Source of the DNA: Liolophura sinensis
Taxonomy: Eukaryota; Mollusca; Polyplacophora; Chitonida; Chitonidae
DNA: 64,000 nt
Assembly (NCBI RefSeq): GCF_032854445.1
Contig: NC_088295.1
Location: 7,504,501-7,568,500, forward strand
Reading direction: 5' to 3'
In this document: in pieces, positions 58,061-64,000 of the stretch
Layout of the letters: every line of letters starts with the position of its first letter
How positions within the stretch are numbered: position 1 is the first letter of the stretch
Position numbers and translations under genes: made by a program
Notes under the pieces: model-generated
What the model saw: only the letters and a program-made list of their open reading frames with translations
What the model was told of the DNA's origin: nothing
The model's database searches: none

Positions 58061-58096
58061 GTTTTAATGGGGACTACTGACTTATTTGACATGTAA
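58061..58096 (+). other. Possible alternative last exon of the FAM149-like gene
   Basis: A strong acceptor precedes an exon that can end the protein in two ways. Joined from 56497 it adds Ser-Phe-Asn-Gly-Asp-Tyr and stops (58078). Joined from a GAG|GTACAG donor at 57429 it adds eleven residues (VLMGTTDLFDM) and stops at 58094-58096. Which form is used cannot be decided here. Confidence 0.4.
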
Positions 58097-59889
58097 TGTG
58101 CCTCTTTGTGTTTATTTGCTTGCTTCATTAAGATTTTGTCCCATTTAAAATTTCGAATGAAAAAATTTCACATTCTTATTTATTTGAATGGTTTGGAGGT
58201 TCAATTATTTGAACTTATTAATGTCATTTTTACTTCATTTAATGTGATGTACAAAAGAAACTTGACAGCTGTTGATTTCCTGAAAGAATGTAAAAGTAAA
58301 ATGTAATGTTATTTGGTGTGGAATTGTTTCTCAAGACACCAGTGATGAAATTTTGAGTGAAAGTAGTTCTTGGTCATGTTTGTCAGGAGCTTTGACACAA
58401 TAGCAGACAAATAATTATCAGTCTTCATAGACAGTTTAGCCATATTGATCCAGCTGCTATATTGATCCAGTGGAAGCAAACTAAGGCTCACAACCGCTGC
58501 TGTAGTGGATTAGTAGCTTCTGTAGGTTACAGTCTCCTTAGTACAGTAGCATTATGTCATCGCATTAGAAGAAATGCAGTGATCAGACGTTTACGTCCTC
58601 CAGGTATCAGGGCCACATTCCTGTGGGATGTCCTAATCATTAAGGTCACTGTGTTGCGTTTGGCAAGGACTTGACTGGGTTCAGGTGTACGTGAACATTG
58701 AGGAGAAATCGTTAGCACCGTCATGTTTCCGAGAAATCCATCCCCTGGGTGGCAAGGGAATAATGGCTTTGGGAGACATTTCGGGGGTAACAAAATACCT
58801 TTCTGACCACCATACAATAGTACAACTGATATAGGAAATCAGCCTTGTTGGCAGTGTTTCTTCCTTTTCTACAACAATAGCCAGAGACAACCATTTCCAG
58901 CACTACAAAGCCAGACCATACAAAATCTAATTTTAATACATTGAACCATAATAATGTCGCCCACTGAACAGCTCTGGCATCATTATGGCAGACAGCTGAG
59001 CCGCCAAGTTACAACAACCAGAAAATTTGCTGTATAAGCTGGAACAGGCTATGTATGATGAGATTAGGCGAATCTTTGGTGGCATCATTGTCTTTTTATG
59101 TGGCAATCAGCAATGGCTTATATTATTGACAACTGAAGTCATGAGGTCACAAGATAGAAGATAGTGGCCAACATTCAACCTCAAAGCAAATGATCTTGCT
59201 TCATTCTTGACAGATACTTGAATGTTGGCAGTGTTTATGCACAGGTGTCACTGCAGGCATTGTCACCATTAACACCTGCCTGTGATAGATGGATGTTGTA
59301 TGAATCAGTTCAGTGTGTTTTTGGTGTATGAACAAAAAGGACATGAGTATCAAAGTTTCTATTGTACATCATTTTATATTTACCTGTACATTTAGATCAT
59401 TAAGAATTATTATCAGTAACTTTGTAACTTGAAAGCTCAGACTTTCTGTTTTATATCGTATTAAGAAGTAAAAGGTACTTTTGTCGATGTCAACTTATTA
59501 GGTGCAATGTACATGTAGATGTGAAACATTGTTTGTTATTTGTCAAGTATTATATATGTATTATACATGTGTCCCTGTATTATTATACATGTATTTCCTC
59601 ACATGATAACTTGTGTACAATTGAAATTAATGTCCTGGTGAACAGACAGCTTATAATCACATAATATTTTAAATAGTGTTGAGCAAGCAATTTATCCTTT
59701 TTACATTTAATTGTAGAGCAAAACGACAGTAGCCTGTTGATTGAATGTATTTTAATCATGTTAATTTCATTTTAAAGAATGCAATGTCTATGGTGGCTTG
59801 AAGGAAATGTCTGTTATTTTCTAAGAAGATTAGCAGTTTGATTTTTTTTATTTCAGCTCCAACAGCTACAAGAAACAACCCTTATGGAA
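58097..59889. other. Downstream or 3' UTR sequence of the FAM149-like gene
   Basis: AT-rich; no supportable exon chain. A strong acceptor-like tract ATTTTTTTTATTTCAG ends at about 59857. Confidence 0.4.
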
Positions 59890-60810
59890 AGAATAGACAA
59901 CAGAGCTCCTATCTTATGTCTAGAGTGTGAACGTCATACCAATACATGTCTGCCATTGCTCTACAATTATAGAGTTGTAAAGGCTGAAGGTCCTGATCAG
60001 CTAGTCTGCCTTGGCTCTTTAACCATTGAGCTTTTATCTGATGTCTAAAGTGTGAAGGTCATATCATTCCAGTCTACCATGGTCCTTCAGCCATAGAGCT
60101 CTTATCTGATGTCTACAGTGTGAAAAACTGCCATGGCTCTTCAACCACAGAGCTGTTATCTGACACCTACAGTGTGAAAGACTGCCATGGCTCTTCAACC
60201 ACAGAACTGTTATCTGACTCCTACAGTATGAAAGACTGCCATGGCTCTTCAACCACAGAGCTGTTATCTGACGCCTACAGTATGAAAGACTGCCATGGCT
60301 CTTCAGCTGTAGAGCTGTTATTTGACGCCTACAGTGTGAAAGACTGCCATGGCTCTTCAGCCAGAGAGCTCTTATCTGATGTCTACAGTGTGAAAGACTG
60401 CCATGACTCTTCAACAACAGAGCTGTTATCTGTTGTCTACAGTATGAAAGACTGCCATGGCTTTTCAGCTGTAGAGCTCATATCTGACGTCTACAGTATG
60501 AAAGACTGCCATGGCTCTTTAACCATAGAGCTGTTATCTGACACCCACAGGGTGAAAGACTGCCATGGCTCTTCAACCAGAGAGCTCTTATCTGATATCT
60601 ACAGTGTGAAAGACTGCCATGGCTGTTCAACCACAGAGCTGTTATCTGACGCCTACATTGTGAAAAACTGCCATGGCTCTTCAACCACAGAGCTGTTATT
60701 TGACACCTGCAGTGTGAAAGACTGCCATGGCTCTTCAGCCATAAAGTTCTTATCTGATGTCTTCATTGAAAGACTGCCATGGATCTTCAACCACAGAGGT
60801 CTTGAATGAT
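59890..60810. repeat. 54-bp minisatellite
   Basis: About 15 copies of a 54-bp (18-codon) unit, AAAGACTGCCATGGCTCTTC-AACCACAGAGCTGTTATCTGA-CGCCTACAGTGTG, degenerating at both ends. It stays open in one plus frame for 229 codons (60120-60809, 18-residue repeats with CHGSSTTELLSD) and in minus frames as well. The earliest copies carry stops (TAA near 60046), there is no start context or splice chain, and both strands are open; I treat it as non-coding. Confidence 0.9.
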
Positions 60811-63800
60811 GTCTAAATCACAAAGTTTCCATGCAAACAGTCTGTGTGGATAGGTCAATCTGTGAATTACCATACAGATAAGGAATGATGTCACAAGTTG
60901 ACAACATATCACAAAACATGCGTAGTCTCTGAGAATCTGGCTGCAGTGCTCAACTTTACAGAAAAAGTTCATGTACAGTGTAGCTGGTTCAGCGCCATGA
61001 TCATGGAAATCACTGTTTCCATGTAGGATGTTCTCATACCTACCTTTAAGGTCATCATGAAATGTCATCACATGTACCATGAATGCAGTAAAAAGTGATC
61101 TCATGCAGGAAGCTATCATGTGTACCACAAAATGGTAATCACTAATTTCACACGGGATGCTATGACAGCTAAAATGAGTCTAACAGATGCATCATTTCAG
61201 ATCAACAGGATGTTCCAATATTCTGTGACCTTGTAAGAAAATTTGATTGGCTTATGTGTGACCAAGTACATTATCTGTGTTCCGTTTACAGTTTAAGGTT
61301 TTGTTTTTGTTAGAATACCAATTGAAATGATCTGAATTTTTTAAATTGTTATATATATTGTTGAATGCATGTCTGTGATACATATTGGACTAGAATGTGA
61401 ATAAGCAGCCAGCCATGTCCCGCATACACAAGCATTGTCATATCCCCTTGGTATAACCATGCATGACATATACATGTATCATAATGACATGTACTTATAG
61501 AATCAGCTATGTACAAGAGAGAAGACTTATATTACTGAGATGGCTGATACATGTATCGTGTTGGTTACAAATGGAGATTCCAATTAAACCTACACATATA
61601 AAACCATAACATATATATGAAATGAGTTCAACGTCATCTGTTTCTGATCTGAATTTATTTACAGCTGTATGTTGTTTGGGATGAATCAGTAGGCTGCGGT
61701 AGATAGATTCTCTCCCTTGTTTGTGGTAGCGACATTAATGTAACCACATTGGTAACGTGTTCTTGGATCTGTTCATTGTAGGACATTCAAACATTAACGT
61801 AGAGTCTGAAACAGCCTCACTTTGAATGTAGCAACCAAAAGCCTTATGATACATGTAAATCAATGGTGTGATGTAGCATTTCTACTTCTCAGGCTGGCAG
61901 TGAGTGGACATTTTTCGAATAGGTTCCGTCTGCACTGTGTTGCATATTTTGGCTGTCTGGAACAGCCAGAAATGTAAAAAGGTTGCCGCACTAGATTTCC
62001 ACACATTTGTAGTACGTCTGTGTGTGCAGAAGAGACAGCTCAGTATGTACATGAATGTAAAATTTGTGCCAGGTGACCCAATAGTTTGCCACTAGGAAGC
62101 TTGTAGTATGCTGATGGCAGACAAACACTTGTACAGATATTGCATGACGATGTATCCACAGGTTCAGGATGGACCCCAAAACTTTTCAAACGTCCCAAAG
62201 CTCGGATTTCTGGCTGCTTATACAGTACATTGCTTGCTTCACCCATTTATTCTCCAGGAAATGTAAATTCACACAGTTCAAAGTATGAATCTCAGTCATG
62301 TCTGTGTAAACATAACAGATGATTGATGAGCTCCAACAAGCACAGTTATTACCTCTTGCCTGGCTAAGTTCAGGTTCTCAGGGATGTCTGTGTCATTTCA
62401 CCGTAACACAGTATATCAGATATATGGGATATTTTTCAGCTAATCTAAACCCTTGCCTTTTGGTAGGCAAGGCATATAGATCAGAGTCATTGTAGTTGAA
62501 ATAAAGAGACACAACTGCAAACCAACACCGACAGCATTTCGTGATAGTATACTACCTCTTTGGTTTGCTCCCTGTCATGGCATGTCTCTGACTTTTACCA
62601 TTTTAATCTTATGGAATAACTTCAGCACTGATCTAGACTACAGACGGATCTATGCATCTCCATGGATGTTAACATAGCTCATGTCCATCTATTATTATTA
62701 AGTTAAACACGGTTCTTCACAAACTACCTCTGTTAAGACTACCTGCACAAACCATGTGTTTAAGGAAGAATGACCGTTGATGTTTACCCCTGATATGCCT
62801 GAGTGAGAGGACTAGCACATGTAAACATTGTGGCAGCATACTGACAAATGGTTCTTGATCAGTGGAGAAGGCTCAATCATTTTATCATTTTATATGAGTG
62901 ATTTACATGTATGTTTTTATGTATATCATGAGTGAAATGCTACGTAATTGTACTATAATCAAGAATTTTAGATCATGTTAAAGAACTTGATGAAAAAAAA
63001 AAACAAACAGTAATTCTTCTTATGGTACAGTAGTGTTCCTTTTTTTATTTTTATCATTTCTTTTCTTTTAATAGCCTGACTGATAAATCTTCTTGGACTC
63101 ATAGTTATTCAACATGTGCTTGTAAACTGGAGACAGATACATGTGTATGTAGTTATACAAGATGCACAATGTACACATGGTTGTGCAACATGCATGTAGA
63201 CCATGTGTGTATAACAGTGGACACTGGTTGTGCAATGCAGACCATGTACATGTATACGATGGGCAGATACATGAAGTTGCACAACCAAGTTATACCAGGA
63301 GTAGATTGTTGTGCAACAGAGCTGGTACACAATGGTGAATAGATGACTGCCTCAGAATGGTTAAATCATTTAAAGAAAATAAACTGGTATGTTAATATAG
63401 ACAGGCAGCTGAGCCAAAGGCTTACAGAATTTATCCTGTGTACTATAGGTTATAATTATATATAGTAAAACAGGTGTGTCATGAGCAGATAATTGTACAA
63501 CATGGGATTTGTGTACCTTGGCAGTTGTACAACATGGAACATATTAAATATCGTTGATGATGTCATTATTATGTCATTATGTGTACATGTGTATAAAACA
63601 AATGTATGTCTCCCAAAAGTCTGTATGTGGACCTGTTCTCCAGATATAGCTGGACATCCATTATAAGTGCTAATTAACACATTATTTTCAGTAAGTAATG
63701 TGCAATATTATGTACATGAATAAAGAGTTTCAACTGATGTGATTGTTGTTTATCTATATTATCAGTCAGCATATAATACCAAAAGTGTTAAGTCATGGCA

Positions 63801-64000
63801 ACCTTCATTTGTCGGTTGATGCCTGGCGTGTCCAAGAAGTGATCCCAATAGAAAGCAAACATCGTTATGGTTGATATGCAGGTGCGTATTGAAGTGATTG
63901 AAGCAAAGTATATAGAGAATTTGTGGATTCTCTTGCTGTCACTGTTCTTCGTAACAGTAAGCAGTCAAGAGGCTTGTGGTTGCAAAGTCTAATGTGAAAG
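60811..64000. other. 3' flanking DNA
   Basis: AT-rich, many TACATGTA palindromes. Weak repeats lie at 63170-63320 (units with 'tggttgtgcaa' and 'gaccatgt'). AATAAA words at about 62502, 63378 and 63719 are possible transcript ends. No coding exon recognised. Confidence 0.4.

Noticed and set aside
1-64000. Reverse transcriptase, transposase or integrated viral coding sequence
   Set aside because: I looked for long non-repetitive open frames with such motifs and found none; mobile DNA here is limited to SINE- and MITE-type elements.

Overview
The window is animal nuclear DNA, most likely from a mollusc or another lophotrochozoan. Coding sequence is sparse, split into short exons with GT..AG introns, and surrounded by AT-rich DNA full of minisatellites and short retroposons. 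The mollusc call is an inference. It rests on two tRNA-derived SINE-like families that I associate with molluscan genomes: one carries 'gaatatttcacttatacgac' with a (TAAA)n tail, the other 'cagtcatatgacgacga' with a (GAGT)n end. Many TACATGTA and TAGGCCTA palindromes point the same way. I saw no prokaryotic features, no CRISPR array and no autonomous transposon coding sequence.

Three multi-exon genes, all on the + strand, can be reconstructed with consistent splice phase. (1) 1160-4320: three exons, 284 codons, a four-pass membrane protein of the claudin/PMP22 type with a GLWxxC motif. (2) 9828-19014: eight exons, 355 codons, the mitochondrial small-subunit ribosomal protein mS22 (MRPS22), complete from presequence to stop, with AATAAA signals at 19876-19885. 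(3) 42337-57477: sixteen exons, 649 codons, a FAM149-family protein (FAM149B1-like, DUF3719). In vertebrates this family is tied to cilia. A second, phase-compatible first coding exon lies at 35318-35487, and the 3' end is ambiguous. The three genes share no obvious pathway; they are neighbours only.

Regions: 1-5 kb claudin-like gene; 4.4-6.2 kb two 21-bp minisatellites and SINE copies; 6.2-9.3 kb mostly featureless, with an X-box-like palindrome at 7506; 9.29-9.80 kb an inverted duplication ending just upstream of the MRPS22 start codon; 9.8-19.9 kb MRPS22, whose third intron is almost entirely 39-bp and 25-bp arrays; 20-26 kb intergenic and rich in SINEs and tRNA-like fragments; 26-35 kb featureless DNA plus a 33-bp array duplicated together with its flank; 35-58 kb FAM149 with minisatellites, MITE-like elements and a perfect 115-bp inverted repeat in an intron; 58-64 kb 3' flank with a 54-bp array that fakes a 229-codon ORF.

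I did not find a previously unknown multi-gene system. The most notable observations are the perfect intronic inverted repeat, the inverted duplication of the MRPS22 upstream region, minisatellites fused to splice sites, the alternative first and last exons of the FAM149 gene, and several SINE copies with intact target-site duplications.
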